DNA from: Panax quinquefolius
Taxonomy: Eukaryota; Streptophyta; Magnoliopsida; Apiales; Araliaceae
DNA length: 64,000 nucleotides
Direction of reading: 5' to 3'
Assembly (NCBI GenBank): GCA_020205615.1
Contig: CM035168.1
Span: forward strand, 122,349,573 to 122,413,572
Part shown: positions 1 to 12,322 of the stretch, in pieces
How the letters are laid out: each line of letters starts with the position of its first letter
Numbering within the stretch: the first letter of the stretch is position 1
Notes under the pieces: generated by a model
Database searches by the model: none
Seen by the model: the letters and a program-made list of their open reading frames with translations, nothing else
What the model was told of the DNA's origin: nothing
Translations under genes and position numbers: made by a program

Positions 1-3000
1 TGGAAGGTGTATTTGGAAAGCTCCTAGCAGCCATTTTCAGAATGGATTCTGGAGTCTGCCCATACAAACTGCTGCTCTTCACAGGAGGTGGAGTGTAGAA
101 ATTTATAGGTGGTACTATTGGACTAGAGGCAGCTTCAAGCACTTCAAGCTGCATCCTGGTAATATTTAAAAGATCTGAATCGGGTGGGAGATAATGTTCT
201 AATAGGGGTGGCTGATAGTACAAGGAACCATAAGTTGGACTTCCATATTGAGATGATGTTGCAATTGCTTTGTCTTCACTATTGGTTGCTACATGGTTAT
301 CTAAATTTGACAATTGTGGCTTGCAAATGGCAACTTCAGAATCAGCAGGCTCATAAGGGAGGACAGCTGATGAAGCACCCATATCATGGGATGGGGTTGA
401 GGACTCTAACTGGTCCTTCCCATCTTCTTCAGTTTTGCATACTTCTGTAGTTCCTGATGAAGTTTGGACAGTTGATTCTGACCCTCTATTAGAACAAACA
501 ACCAGTTTCGCAGTTGAAGATGGTTTGTTCAAGTCTTTTGCACTAGTTTGAAGACCATTTTTTGCAACCGGCGGAAGGCTTCCAGTAGCTAAATAAAACT
601 CTAACTTCTTCTTCAAAGAACTATTCCAATGATTCTTAATAGCATTATCAGTCCTGCAATTAATAATTCTGCAATGAGCAAGAATAAACACAATATATAT
701 ATATATATATATATATATGGGATACACATTAATCTAGTCAATACTGCAGCACAAACAAATCCAGCGTGCTCATGATCCTAATTGATACAAAGATGCAAAT
801 AAAACTAATTATTATGATAAGGTTTTGCTAGCAAGCTAAAGCTGAGAAAATAATCAAAACATAGAAACAACCTACAACCTCTATCCTATCCAAACAATAC
901 TAAACTAAAACCTTTGATCTGATATGCAATAAAACATAAGCTTGGGAGGCACACATTTCAGATTCACTATAAACTTCTTTTAAGATTTAGTAAGAAGGTA
1001 ATTGATAATCTTAAGATTCTTGTGGTCCTCATCTCGTCTACGACTTAAATTGATTGTCATGACCTGCATCTGATAAGTTTTCGTCTCTTCTAATATTACT
1101 GAAATTTAATGAAAGAATAATCACATAAGATATTGAATTGTCTTCATAATAACCAAATATATTGAAAATGAAACATGAGATCGAATAGAGGCACATGATC
1201 TAGAATGTTGTCTTTCTATTTCACTGTAACATCCAAGCTACCCACATATCAGTCAGTAGATTGATAATACATTACTCTAAATATTATGCTAGAATCCAGA
1301 TTAGATGTAGTTATGTGACACCAAAACCGATTGTAACAATTGCAAGATCCAATAGAAATATCATGTTCTGCTCTAGAAAACGCATTCTACATGGATGGTC
1401 TTATAACAACCGAGATAATCGCTTAACAGTATTGAAGTACCAGGTCATAAAAATACATGATGCAATCCATTTGAAACTTACATAAAAAAGTAGACTTGAA
1501 GAAGATGAAAGTTTTAGGATTTGATTCTATCTCACAGCAGGACCCACTTGAGTCGGTAGGAGCCCCTTAGAAAAGCAACTCAAAAATAATAGGAATTTAA
1601 GAATTTCTTTCTTTCTCAAAGCAGGACCACTTCAGACCTCAAATCATCAACCTATAAGCTATGTTACAAGGACTCTTCTAAATGGTGAAGTGCCCGTGTC
1701 GAACACCAGACGACTTTTTAGTTGTACACAAGCAAAGTATGGAAAATCATACTTGCTCTTTATATTTCTACCCATCCCGGAGATTTATATATGGCATTTA
1801 TGCAAGTGTTTACCAAGTTCCTACATTCTTAAGGTTAATGAGAATTATTTTTCAAAAAGGGGTATGCTTGTGTATAATAAATTGTATATGAAGATAGGTG
1901 AATGATCAACAAAAAATCTACCACTTCTAGTAAAAGGAGAAAATGTCCTATGTGATTCGGTAAATGACAACTCAATAGTTCTTGACCAAGGCAGAATGAA
2001 ATTAGAAAGGAGTTTCTAATTTGCATTATTTAGAGTTGTGTATTTGAGAATCGAAATGCATATAATCAAATAAAATAAGACTTGACAAAAATTTCATTTA
2101 ATGGTAGAATGATTGAATTGTACGGTAACTATTCGCTGAAAGGATATTTTATGATTAAATGAATAAGATTACAATATATATGCTACATCGTATCAAATAT
2201 GATTGGCTTGTGTGCATATCACTTTCAATATAGCCTATAAGTTGAAGAATACAATAAATCTACATAAAAAAGTATCAGAACTGTGAGTTTTTGAAGCATG
2301 TCTAGAGATTTATGTGAAGTAACACAAAACCCTAGGTATGATGATTAGAGTTTTATCTTCTTCTTATCTTCTTTCTTCACTACTTTGCTATTTATACAGC
2401 AACTATAAAGTAATAGTTTACATAAGCTCAATCTTTCATTCTTCTAATAAAAAAAGCAACTCCCTAAAGGCGCATCTATGTTCTACTTACTATATGGTCC
2501 CAAAAAATCCAACAGAAAAATCCCCAAAGAACCCCTTTCTTGATACACATTCTAGTTTGCAATTATGCCACCTATCCTACAAAATTAAAAAAATTGCAAT
2601 TAAACCAGCTATAGAATTGTTTCCGCAATGTTTGTCCTACTACATTAAAAACAAGTTCACTCGAAGAGAAGGGATAGTATGCAAAATTTGCAATTGACAA
2701 CCAACTAGAGTAGTACCTATATAGTATCTATACCGCAATTATTGCACTTGACTATTTAGAAAGAATATTAATTTAGGTACTTGTGACATTAATACATGTT
2801 CTGTGAATTTTTCTGCACAAGATCCACTGAGAGATACAAATAGCAAAATTGAGATCATTACAGCATCATGTTGGCCCCCACGGACAGTAATACTAATATA
2901 GAACTACCTACACCTGCATGAACAATTGATTACCTTCCGGCTAGAACCTTAGCTATTTCAGCCCATTTGTTTCCATGTATTCGATGGGCATTCATGAGGG

Positions 3001-3373
3001 CTAATTCTTCCTCCAATGTCCAAGCATCCCTTTTTATATCTGGATTTAAATGATTGTGCCACCTGAAACCATTTTACTATTATTCTCCATAATAGCCAAA
3101 AAATAATCAAAGAACTTAATGGCAGAACTGATAAAAGGAGTGTATGATCGGGGAGGTCATTTTCTTACAAACTTAGGGATGATATAAAAAGATATGAAAA
3201 AAATACCAACAATTGATTGAAATGAAAGAACCTAATTTATCTCCTAAGCTACGTGGTGGCAGATGATGATGAATAGTATTAGAACATCCCTCATGCACAG
3301 GAGCTAATATTATTCATCATCATCTGCCACCACGTAGCTTAGGAGATAAATTAAATTCCTTCATTTCAACTGT

Positions 3374-3454
<81 letters not shown>

Positions 3455-6319
3455 AGACTGGTGTGGCTAAAATCTATGTGACACAAAATCACATATACTT
3501 AGACACCCAAGTCATATGTCAAAAAAAAAAAAAAGGACACCCAAGTCGAATGCAAAAACAAAACAATTGAATGATGTATGCAATCATACTCAAAATTTAA
3601 AGAGAAGCAGGAATGTGTTTATTATATAAATAAATCAGTATCACCTACAAATTGTATATAATGCAAACAATTTCAATTGTGATATACCTCTCACGGCATT
3701 GTTTCCCTATGCGGCCAGGTAAAGATTTTGCAATGACGGACCATTTTGTAGGTCCATATTTTGCTACCAGTTCAGTGATTTTCTCATCCTCCTATAAAGC
3801 AAAAAAAAAATAAAGAATTTAAACACCAAGAAGCTTGTCAAAATAATATTTTAATTCCATTTGCAATAACAGATACAAAAGAGGGGGGGAAATGGTGCCA
3901 ACCTCCTGAGTCCAAGGTCCTTTAATAAGTTCTGGATTGAGAACCTTTTGCCATCGATGCAGACACTGCACTTCAGATCTATCCAGAAAGAATTCAGCTG
4001 CATACACGTCAACCATACATATATTATATACATATATGAGAAGTAACAACGCCATATTATTAGAGCATCAATTAAATAGAACAACTATTAATTTAGTGAT
4101 GCTGAGATATGTAATAAAATAAAATAGAGGGAAACCTAAAGATGCTGGATGGAATATTTTTAAAATGAAATTTAAAAAAAATATCATGTTACTACGTTGA
4201 TACATATACCAGATATGATAAAACGATCACTCTTTTCCTAAAGCATCAAAATTTAGCAAGTCAATAGCAGCATGCTTTTCGAAAGAACACCTCCAAAAGA
4301 AGCTGCTGGTTCGCATTTAGGTAACACTAAGAAGCTATAGAAAACAAATACACCACCACCAGCATATCCGGAGTGGTTCAAAGACCACTAACAAGTACCA
4401 TGTTATAAGAGATCTGATCCTTTGTTTGGTTTGGGAGAAATAGCAATTCCAATTCCAATTGATGGATTTAGGATTAGACAGAATTAGCATGCTATCCACA
4501 AGTAAGTTGAGCTTCAATTAATATATTCTCCTATTCTGGGCAATAAGTTTTGGCATGAATTATTTTTTCTTTATTTATTTTCCTTTTGTAGGTAAGTTGG
4601 AAGGAATCAGTTTGTATTAGTAGGTATATGTAAAGAAATCTCAGCTTGAGGGTCACTAAGTAATGCCACTGTACAAAGAACTCCCTTGTAAATTCTTTCA
4701 AACACATTTCCTTCTCTTCTCCCTCTGCGGCTTTAATAAACTACTACCAATAGGTAGCTTAAGTGGTTCAAGGAGGAGCAGGGCTCAGGTGCAACTAAAA
4801 AAGGGAGAGATATACAGAGACGCATCTAAGGGGATTCTTGGACATTCCCTAGGGCATCAAGGTTGAATAAATTTTGTACAAATAGTAAAATAATAATCAA
4901 CAACATAAAGAAAGAATTTGTTGTGCAAAATATTAGTAGCTTTCTTCTTTTATTTAAACTAATGACAATAACAAATATACAAATAGCATAACAATAATAA
5001 GACAATACTAAATCGTGGCAGAGAGAATAAATGAATTTTTAAAATGAAAGATCTCAATTGTAACTATCAAATGCAATATGCCTTCAAAAATAAAACTAGC
5101 CACTAAAGGCACAAAAAGGGAATAGACAAACCTATTTTTTTCCAACACTTCCCCTTGAAAACTGTAACAGCTCTCTTTAATGTGTCATCCTGTAGAAAAT
5201 TCAGGAGGTTATTTATACCAAAACTTATAACCCTAAAACAATAACAAAAAGAAAAACAGTATCAAACCAGAAAAGATAATTCATCATAGGCAAACATTAT
5301 AAGATCCAAGTCTAAAGGGACATAAATGTGAGTGCCCAGGGTACATACCAGATATCATCCAGTGCACATCACTGGTAAAATCAAAACTTTTGGTAAAAGA
5401 AACAAAAGCTAATATTTTGAAGACCACTGACCGGAAAACTTAAGTAGACTACCACTTTTTAATAGTTCAACAAAAAGGATCAATAGAACCCTCAACTTCC
5501 AGAAAGATATAGATACGGATAACTTCGAGTCTCAAAAATAAGGCTTACCTCCTCTGGAGTCCATCCCCCCTTTGCTCGCCGAATAGGTCCAGTAGTCCGC
5601 CTATAAAGAGAAATTTTACATTATTAATGCTAGTGGCCAAGACTCAATCAGTTGGAAAAGAGAGAGCCCTATTTGTACCCTCAACATACCAATAAGTTTA
5701 TTGTGCCTGAGGGTGATCCTAATTCCTACATTCATTGTTTACAGATTATCTTCTTTTTATTTGGGTGAGGAAGAATGTCTATAATGATGTATATACAGTG
5801 ATAATCTATTTATAAATTTTACAAATAATACAACCACAAGCATTTTCACATTTCACTGTAATGTGCTACATTCAATTTCTCCATATTTATAAGTAAAAGG
5901 GCATTTGCATAAGTTCCAACCTGTCTTTCAATTTCAACAGTCTTTCCATACGAATACACACACAATAATTGGATGGAATGAACATACTAAATTATGCATA
6001 CAATAATTGAATGTACAGAACATACTAAATTTTGCTTAGAATAATTAAACTAGATGACTAGTATTCAGTAGTGGTAAGTTTTGAATGCACTTACGCAGGT
6101 TCAGTTAAAAAATAAATGATTCTCCATACAACAATATTTACAAAAAGAAGGTATAGAAGTTCAATAACACTACCGGAGAGCTGGCGAGTCAGTAGTGGGG
6201 CTATTTATGCCTGGTGATTTGACTGAAACACTCCCACTAGTTTCAGATACCGAAGAGCTTGATAAGGCTGCAGATTGCTTGTTCTCCAGACAACACTCCT
6301 CTGATTTTACCTCAACCAT
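1..6319 (-). CDS. MYB3R: Three-repeat MYB (MYB3R) transcription factor, 3' end cut by window edge
   Basis: Nuclear c-Myb-like regulator; the family binds MSA elements (core AACGG) in G2/M genes. Coding exons, all with GT/AG ends and matching phases: 6174-6319, 5549-5600, 5132-5189, 3903-3997, 3688-3791, 2934-3062 and 1-653 (continues left). About 412 residues are visible. The start MVEVKSEECC opens a Ser-rich leader. R1 begins near residue 62 (GGWTPEEDDTLKRAV), R2 near 113 (KGPWTQEEDEKI, then GKQCRERWHNHLNP) and R3 near 166 (DAWTLEEELALMNAH, then TDNAIKNHWNSSLKKKL). All three repeats keep their Trp ladders apart from normal family substitutions, and no stop interrupts the frame. The sequence breaks off inside the conserved PESILKMAARSFPNTPS motif, so the regulatory C-terminus lies outside. 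Family and exon calls are firm; activator or repressor subtype cannot be decided. Confidence 0.95.
693..718. repeat. (TA)n microsatellite in the MYB3R intron after the R3 exon
   Basis: Uninterrupted TA dinucleotides inside the 2.28 kb intron 654-2933. The rest of that intron is AT-rich non-coding sequence plus the copia-LTR relic listed separately. Confidence 0.9.
1850..2235. repeat. Rearranged relic of the copia LTR family in a MYB3R intron
   Basis: The plus strand from about 1860 to 2160 follows the middle of the copia LTRs at 10610-10925 and 17900-18235: the shared track includes ATGTCCTATGTGATTCG, then GAAATTAGAAAGGAGTTTCT and AATTTGCATTATTT. Immediately beyond it, about 2175-2226, the minus strand matches the LTR start (GCACACAAGCCAATCAT). 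Two pieces of one LTR therefore lie side by side in opposite orientation. Divergence is clearly higher than between the two LTRs of the copia element itself, so this is an older relic. Confidence 0.75.
3217..3369. repeat. Near-perfect 65-bp inverted repeat (foldback or MITE-like hairpin) in a MYB3R intron
   Basis: Arms 3217-3281 and 3305-3369 are reverse complements with only about 4 mismatches and a 23-base loop. Both contain CTCCTAAGCTACGTGGTGGC and its complement. It lies in the intron between the R2 and R3 exons. I see no coding content and no convincing target-site duplication. Confidence 0.9.
3377..3453. repeat. Compound (TG)n(TA)n(TG)n microsatellite
   Basis: TG repeats, then about 20 TA units, then TG repeats again, directly after the foldback hairpin and inside the same MYB3R intron. 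Open frames across it (IYIYIY) are artefacts. Confidence 0.95.
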
Positions 6320-6749
6320 TCCTTCTAAGAATCACCTTCAAAGGCAACCCTCTAATCAAAATTCACAACCCATCAAACAAAATTCGTATCTCAACACAAC
6401 AAACAGAAAACAAAAGGAAACCCTCAAAACCAATTTCACTAGTTCAACTTTAGTCAGCAGAAATTACTCAAACCCTAATTACATATAGCTTCAAACATCC
6501 CACCGCAAATAATAAAACTAAAACCCAGATCTTAAAAACTTTATAATCAGATCAAAAAATAAATTAGCAACACCCAAATCATATGCTATACATGCACACA
6601 ATTCAATTAAAAAACCACAAGAAATCCAAAATTAAACGAATCAGAGCTAGTTCTATCAAGATAAAGCACAACTGAATGATCTAAAACATTGTTTTGATGA
6701 TAACTGACAAAATAGTCCTTGAAGAAACAATTTTAGAAAAGTAAACTAC

Positions 6750-6870
6750 CTCTAATAGAATAGAAGTGGCGGGAATCGAAGTCAAGCTCATCGACCCCTG
6801 ATGCCAAAGAAACGTCTCATCAGTTTAGAGAGGGGATGGGTTTGGTTCGGGAAAAAACACCTCGCCCGTA
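6750..6870 (-). other. Probable 5' UTR exon of the MYB3R gene
   Basis: A donor CTATTAGAG|gtagtt lies at 6749/6750 on the minus strand. A plausible acceptor (gattag) lies just upstream of the MYB3R start codon, suggesting a leader intron of about 400 bp. The block is richer in C and G than its surroundings. The transcription start is not determinable by eye; the outer boundary is approximate. Confidence 0.5.
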
Positions 6871-6939
6871 GAAAGAGACAGAGGAAAAAAAAACAAGTTT
6901 GTATATAACGAATATAAGGCCACCGACGTCTCTGTTGTC

Positions 6940-7260
6940 CACCGTTAATTCGTAGGCTTGTAGGGCACTGGATATGTTAACGGCAATTGACGGTTCTCAT
7001 GGCCGTTAGGGAACAAAAGTTTGAACCTCAAACGGCACACTTCTTCTCTTATGGCAATCCTTTAAAGGTCGAACAAGTTTGGCTCCGTAAATTCTTCCCG
7101 GGTAATTCTCCACCGTCGGATCTGATCACTGGGAACCCATGTAAGGTACTCGTATATTCTTTGTTTTTATATGGGAAGGGAGGCGTTAAAACATTTAGTA
7201 ACTGATTGAACATTGATGTTTGTTGTGAGTGACGTCAGATCACAAGTTATCAACGGCGAG
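6940..7260. promoter_or_regulatory. Cluster of AACGG/CCGTT cores upstream of MYB3R (candidate MSA-type sites)
   Basis: The pentamer AACGG or its complement occurs at 6952-6956, 6979-6983, 7003-7007, 7031-7035 and 7252-7256. That is five hits in about 310 bp where well under one is expected at this base composition. AACGG is the core of the MSA element bound by three-repeat MYBs. The block lies immediately upstream of the MYB3R leader exon, so autoregulation is a reasonable inference but is not shown. Confidence 0.45.
6999..7205 (+). CDS. Possible first exon of an unidentified divergent gene (orphaned or truncated)
   Basis: An ATG at 6999 opens MAVREQKFEPQTAHFFSY, read for 68 codons to a stop at 7205. 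A good donor (CAT|gtaagg) at 7141 would make 6999-7140 a first exon. Composition is more gene-like than the AT-rich DNA beyond 7300. It is divergent from MYB3R and shares its upstream region. No downstream exon is recognisable before the gypsy LTR starts at 7887. I do not recognise the protein. Alternatives are a real gene truncated by transposon insertion, or chance coding in a promoter. Confidence 0.3.
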   Translation: MAVREQKFEPQTAHFFSYGNPLKVEQVWLRKFFPGNSPPSDLITGNPCKVLVYSLFLYGKGGVKTFSN

Positions 7261-7886
7261 CATAGGATCTTTCCACCTAAAGTTTAATAGAGGCGGTTTA
7301 ACAAAGATCTTTGGATTACGAGAATCTAACGTAATATTTGTACACCATTGACATAGATGTAAGGCGCTAAAATATAAATATTAAAAGTTCAATTCAAATT
7401 CCACTTGAAAATAAGTCTGATTTGAATTCGTGGGGATTAGTTTGACTGCAATTGAAAAAAATTCAGTTATCAAAAAAAAAATATATATATATATATATAA
7501 TTTAAATATGAAAAAATTTAAAATTTTGATATATTACTCGAATCTCTTCAAATTATAATTTTTTATTAATACTCGAATCATATTGGCTCGAAAAGTTGAA
7601 ACTGTTTGGACTTGATTTGATATCTTACTAATACTTGATAAATTTTGTGAATTAAATTTGAGCAACTCAATCTCTGACTCGACTTAATTCATTTACACCC
7701 TTACTTCAAATAATTTTTGTTAGAAGTTGACACACATATCATAACTAAAGTTATATTTAATATTTGAAATAATATTGAAATATAAACAATTAATACTTAA
7801 TTAAAATTTTCAAATAATATATATTAAAAGATAAAATACTACTCTAAAATGATATTTTAAAAAGGACATAAAGAGTAATATATATA
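7261..7886. other. AT-rich intergenic DNA
   Basis: No gene seen. It contains short A/T tracts, a (TA)n run near 7482-7498, and ends in TA-rich sequence directly at the gypsy LTR boundary. Confidence 0.7.
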
Positions 7887-8569
7887 TGTAAGACCCCAAC
7901 TTTTTATAAATAAAGATGAATTTTTTATAAATATTATTTTGAATATTATGGAATAAATTTGATATAATGTTATAGTTGTGGGTAATATTTATAAATTTTG
8001 CAAAGTAAGCAAGTTGTTATAAAATATTCGTTTGGTTGGGAATATTCTTTTGTCGGGGAATATTAAATGCGACTACCAATCATTGGTGGACCCTACAATG
8101 GAAGTATTGTCGTAGTTAGAAAGCGACAAAATTATTTTTTTTATAAAAATAAACGGCGGAGGTGTTCTGCATTAAAACCGCTGAACTACCCCAGTAGTAA
8201 AAGTACGATGTCTGGCGTAGTTGTATAGTATACACGATATTGATTATTGATGCTTACGTGAGAAGTCACTCACCTATGCTCAATTATTGCTACTGATGAA
8301 TTCACGCATCATATCTCTTATATTATTGATTCAATTATTATTACGAAGATCATCGTATAATATGTTATAGTATTAAATTATTAATTGAGACGACAAGTTA
8401 TAAATGATTAATAATTGTTGAAAGATTAAATATGTGTTGATTAAAAATAAAATGATTTGTGGTAATATTTATTCAATCCTTGATGTATATAAAGAGTCTC
8501 ATTATGAGACGTTTGTGGTAAGTTTGATTATTTTATGGAGGGCCCATATGTCATCATCTAAGAATCCTT

Positions 8570-8900
8570 CATTAATAGTAATTACCTTTGTGAATAGTAA
8601 TTACCTTTGTGAATAAGAATTACCTTCAATCAATAGTATTTACCTTCGTCAATAGTAATTACCTTTGTGAATAGTAATTACCTTTGTGAATAGTAATTAC
8701 CTTCGTCAATAGTATTTACCTTCGTCAATAGTAGTTACCTTTGTGAATAGTAATTACCTTTGTGAATAGTAATTACCTTCGTCAATAGTATTTACCTTAA
8801 ATCAATAGTAATTACCTTCTTCAATAGTAATTACCTTCGTCAATAAGTAATTACCTTCATTGATAGTAATTACCCCTTCGCAAATAGTTGTTGTCCCTTC
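8570..8900 (+). repeat. Minisatellite inside gypsy LTR copy A
   Basis: About 15 degenerate units of ~20-22 bp of the type AATAGTAATTACCTTCGTC, with TTTGTGAATAG variants, in the U3 part of the LTR. The matching array in LTR copy B is 23205-23560. LTR copy C (minus strand, near 60065-60190) keeps only a handful of units. Confidence 0.9.
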
Positions 8901-9189
8901 AATATTATTAAGAGTTAAGCATCTCCTGATTGTTCCAAGGGTTAATTACCTTCGCAAATAAGTAGTTGTCTCTTCAATATTACCAAAAGTCATTTGACCC
9001 TTCGTTAACACCAAGAGCCACCCTCGCTTTTTCTATAAAAGAAAAGTTTCATTCTTTCATTATTTCTTACGAATTCATCAAAACTAGAGAGAAACTATAG
9101 AGAAAGAAGAAAAGTATTTTGCTACTTCACTTTTCCAATATTCAAACTCTTCTAAGGTAGGAATATTATTTGTCAGACTGTAAGGGTGT

Positions 9190-9720
9190 TATTTTTTTTT
9201 ATTCATGAAGAGAACTTACGTTATTCCATTCTTTATTATTCATTGGAATAACTGTGTAAAAGTGGCATACCCTATACATGACCTGTATATATGGAATACC
9301 CTATACTTGGTGAAATCCTTATATTATTCCATTCTTATTTATTACATTGGAATAACTTTATATACGAATCCCCTATACTTGGTGACATTCTTCTATTATT
9401 TTATTATTAAGATTTGGAACATCCTCATTCAGGCTTTTACATAGGACTGGTTAAAATCTTTATTATTCTCTGTCTTTATTATTCTATTGGAATATCTTAT
9501 GCGTGTGTTTTACAACCGAACCTCGGGTTCCGTCTTTATTATTACATCTTTATTATTCTATTGGAATACCTCGCTCGTGTGTTTTACAAGGACCGGTTCC
9601 GCTTTTTTATTATTCTCGTATTTATTATTCGTTGGAATAACCATACATGCCAATACCGCATTTACATGGTGATTTCTTTTGTTATTTCATTTGCTTTATT
9701 ATACTCGGTTGGTTAAAATT
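9190..9720 (+). repeat. Second tandem array in gypsy LTR copy A
   Basis: Repeats of ~60-70 bp built around TTTATTATTCTATTGGAATA and a GTGTGTTTTACA segment. Counterparts are at about 23880-24330 in copy B and 59390-59750 (minus strand) in copy C. Open frames through these units (YYSIGI-like) are by-products of the repeat period. Confidence 0.85.
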
Positions 9721-10048
9721 TTGACTTCTATACTCCATGAATTTAGTGGAATATCCTCGATATTTGCGCTTCATCCAAAGATTTTTAATGAAAATATTTT
9801 TCCGAGCATTCTTGAATTTTACTCTACAAAGAAGTATTATGTTGACAATTTGGGACGTTATTAGTTTCGAATAAATTAATTCGTGAACTTGTTTTATTGA
9901 ATTATTATGTCATTGTCATCATCCTCATGTTATATTATGTTATCTTTTTCGCTTACGTGCATAGATGAACTTAGTATGATTATGACGAGGATCATTCGGT
10001 ATAATCATGGCTTGATATAAATGATGTGACAAAAGTCCTCAAATGGCT

Positions 10049-11893
10049 ACCAAAGTAGTATGCACACAAGCCAATCATGTTTTGATGATAAAGCATATAC
10101 TTTGTAACAATCTTATTCATTTATTAATAAAAAGTATTAATTTATTAAAGGCTTTTAATTATCTACATGATGATGTCGTTTTATAATATGTGATAAACCC
10201 ATAGTTTTAAGCAATGCTTTTAGAATAATGATGATGATCATTCTAATGAGATCTAAATTTTAGAAAGCTTAAAACTAAAATAGTTCCCAATCATCGATTA
10301 CTAAATCGGGGATTAGTGAATCCTGATAGATCGGGTACATACGCTGTTCTTGCTCATCGATGAGGATGATTGATCTCATGATCATTTGTGTGGAGACACT
10401 AAAGCAAGTATGTAGGTGCTTATTAGAGAATAAGTTCATCGAACGTGGCTCGCTAAGGAATACCTAATGGAGTTTTACTTGCTCGTCAATAGGAATTCTC
10501 AGAGTGATAGAAGACAAGTGATCCTCGACTTGAGATCATCATAAGATTGTGTATGATGAGTTATACTTTGACTTATTCCTTAAGACCCTTAGGTATATCA
10601 AAGGGTATGCTTGGGTATAATAAGTTGTACATGGAGATAATGTATGATCAATAAAGAATCTACCACTTTATTAAAAGAAGAGAAATGTCCTATGTGATTC
10701 GATAAATGACAACCCAAAGAGTCTCGGGTTAAGGCGTAATGAAATTAGAAAGGAGTTTCTAATTTGCATTATTTGAGTTGTGCATTTAAGGATCTAAATA
10801 CATATAATTAAATAAAATAAGACTTGACAAAGAATTCCATGCCTTATATTTAATTGGGACATCAGATGGTGGAAGGATTGAATTGCACGCAGAACTATTT
10901 ACTCAAAGGTTCTTTTATGATTAATGTTGAAATCTATATTATCCGGAAAGTCGCTGATCGCTAGGAGGCTTATCCCTATCATCAGAATAAATATTATTTA
11001 TTTAAATAAATTAATTGTTTAATTTATTTATTTAAATAAGATTAGAATTGTTCTAATTGATTTATTCACAACCCGGCTTAATATGGAGAACCTAAAGGGT
11101 CACACCATAAAAGGAAGAATAATTATTTAAGAAGTTAATGGCATAATCGTAATAATATAGTTATGTATATTTAATTTAATCTATGGTGATAGAATAAATT
11201 AAATAGTTTAATATTTATTATTTAATATTTTAGAAATATTAAATATAAATTAATAAGAGGAGTCTTATTAATATTATTACAATTATTATTATTTTAATTT
11301 CTAAAAGAGTTTAGGAATTAATTTAATATAAGTATTTCATTTATTCCTAATCGATTAGAAGGAAAATTAGTTAAAGGAGTTTAATTAATTATCCCTAATA
11401 AGATTAGGGAGCTTTATTTAATTAAAAGGGTTTAATTAAATAATACCTTATTTTATTAGGTTACTTGATATCTTTATAAGAGGAGTCTTATATCGTATAT
11501 CGACTTTTACAATATATAATATAATTCCAATGGTTGAGAGAGTACACCTTTTTTCTATGTAGATAGAAAACTAGGGTTTAGCCAACCACCCATCTTCTTC
11601 AATCCTTCTTCTTCCTGGTGGATCACCCCAGAGGCCAAACACTGGGTGGCTAACGCTGATCAAAGGAAGGAACCAAACCCTATGGATTCAAGTCGAACTA
11701 AAAGGATCGAGGTGAATCAGCACCGAGGAAGCTTGATCTTCAAGGGTATTTTTTATTCTTTATTTTTTCGCTTAATTAATAATTGTGCATAAAGGGTGAT
11801 CCGTATATGGTTTGTAAAATTTTAAACTCGATTTTTACACGCTTCCGCTTATTTTTGCAATTTGATCAAGGCTTTTGAATATTACAAACCTAA
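10049..11893 (+). repeat. 5' LTR of a Ty1/copia element
   Basis: From AAAGTAGTATGCACACAAG it is collinear with 17349-19212 for about 1.84 kb, differing mostly by small indels. It carries the shared 'aaactagggtttagcc' block and ends ATTACAAACCTAA, followed four bases later by a primer-binding site. The exact first base is uncertain because the two copies differ in the first few nucleotides. Confidence 0.85.
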
Positions 11894-11897
11894 TAAA

Positions 11898-11910
11898 GGG
11901 CATCAGAGCC
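11898..11910 (+). other. Copia primer-binding site
   Basis: GGGCATCAGAGCC, four bases after the LTR end, closely resembles the plant copia consensus TGGTATCAGAGCC, complementary to the 3' end of initiator tRNA-Met. Confidence 0.75.
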
Positions 11911-12130
11911 AAACCTTTATGCTAATTATTAATTATTTTAATTTGATATATATATCGATATGTGTTTAGAATAATTTAATTGGGCATAATTTTATCAGAT
12001 AAAATTTATTTAAAAAAAAAAAAAAAAAAAAAAAATTGTTTTTTTTTTTCCATTTTTTCATTAAATCCAATTATATAATTTCATGAATTTTATTTTAATT
12101 ATATGAAATCATTATTTTTATTTATTTATC

Positions 12131-12322
12131 GATATATATATATATATATATATATAATATTTTTTTATATAATAATATAAAAAAAAATATATAATATATT
12201 ATATAATATATATATACTATATATATATATATAAAATATATATATATATATATATTATATTTTTTTATATATATATATTATATATATATATGGGAATATA
12301 TATATATATATATATTAATATA

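Larger units (their letters stand above)
7887..10048 (+). mobile_element. Ty3/gypsy LTR, copy A, 3' part missing
   Basis: It starts TGTAAGACCCCAAC, the same first bases as the LTR at 22515 and the reverse-complement LTR ending at 60807. It stays collinear with the 22515 copy for about 2.16 kb, with many 1-3 nt indels. Shared landmarks include the TAGTAATTACCTT minisatellite and the TTTATTATTCTATTGGAATA array. Homology stops after about 10048, where the copia LTR begins; the remaining ~700 bp of the LTR is not found on the far side of the copia element. Confidence 0.85.

Noticed and set aside
2338..2697. 119-codon plus-strand frame in the MYB3R intron
   Set aside because: Low-complexity Ser/Lys/Tyr composition typical of AT-rich intron, on the strand opposite to the gene, with no domain.
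8570..8900. Regularly spaced repeats reminiscent of a CRISPR array
   Set aside because: Units are contiguous minisatellite copies without unique spacers, inside a plant LTR.
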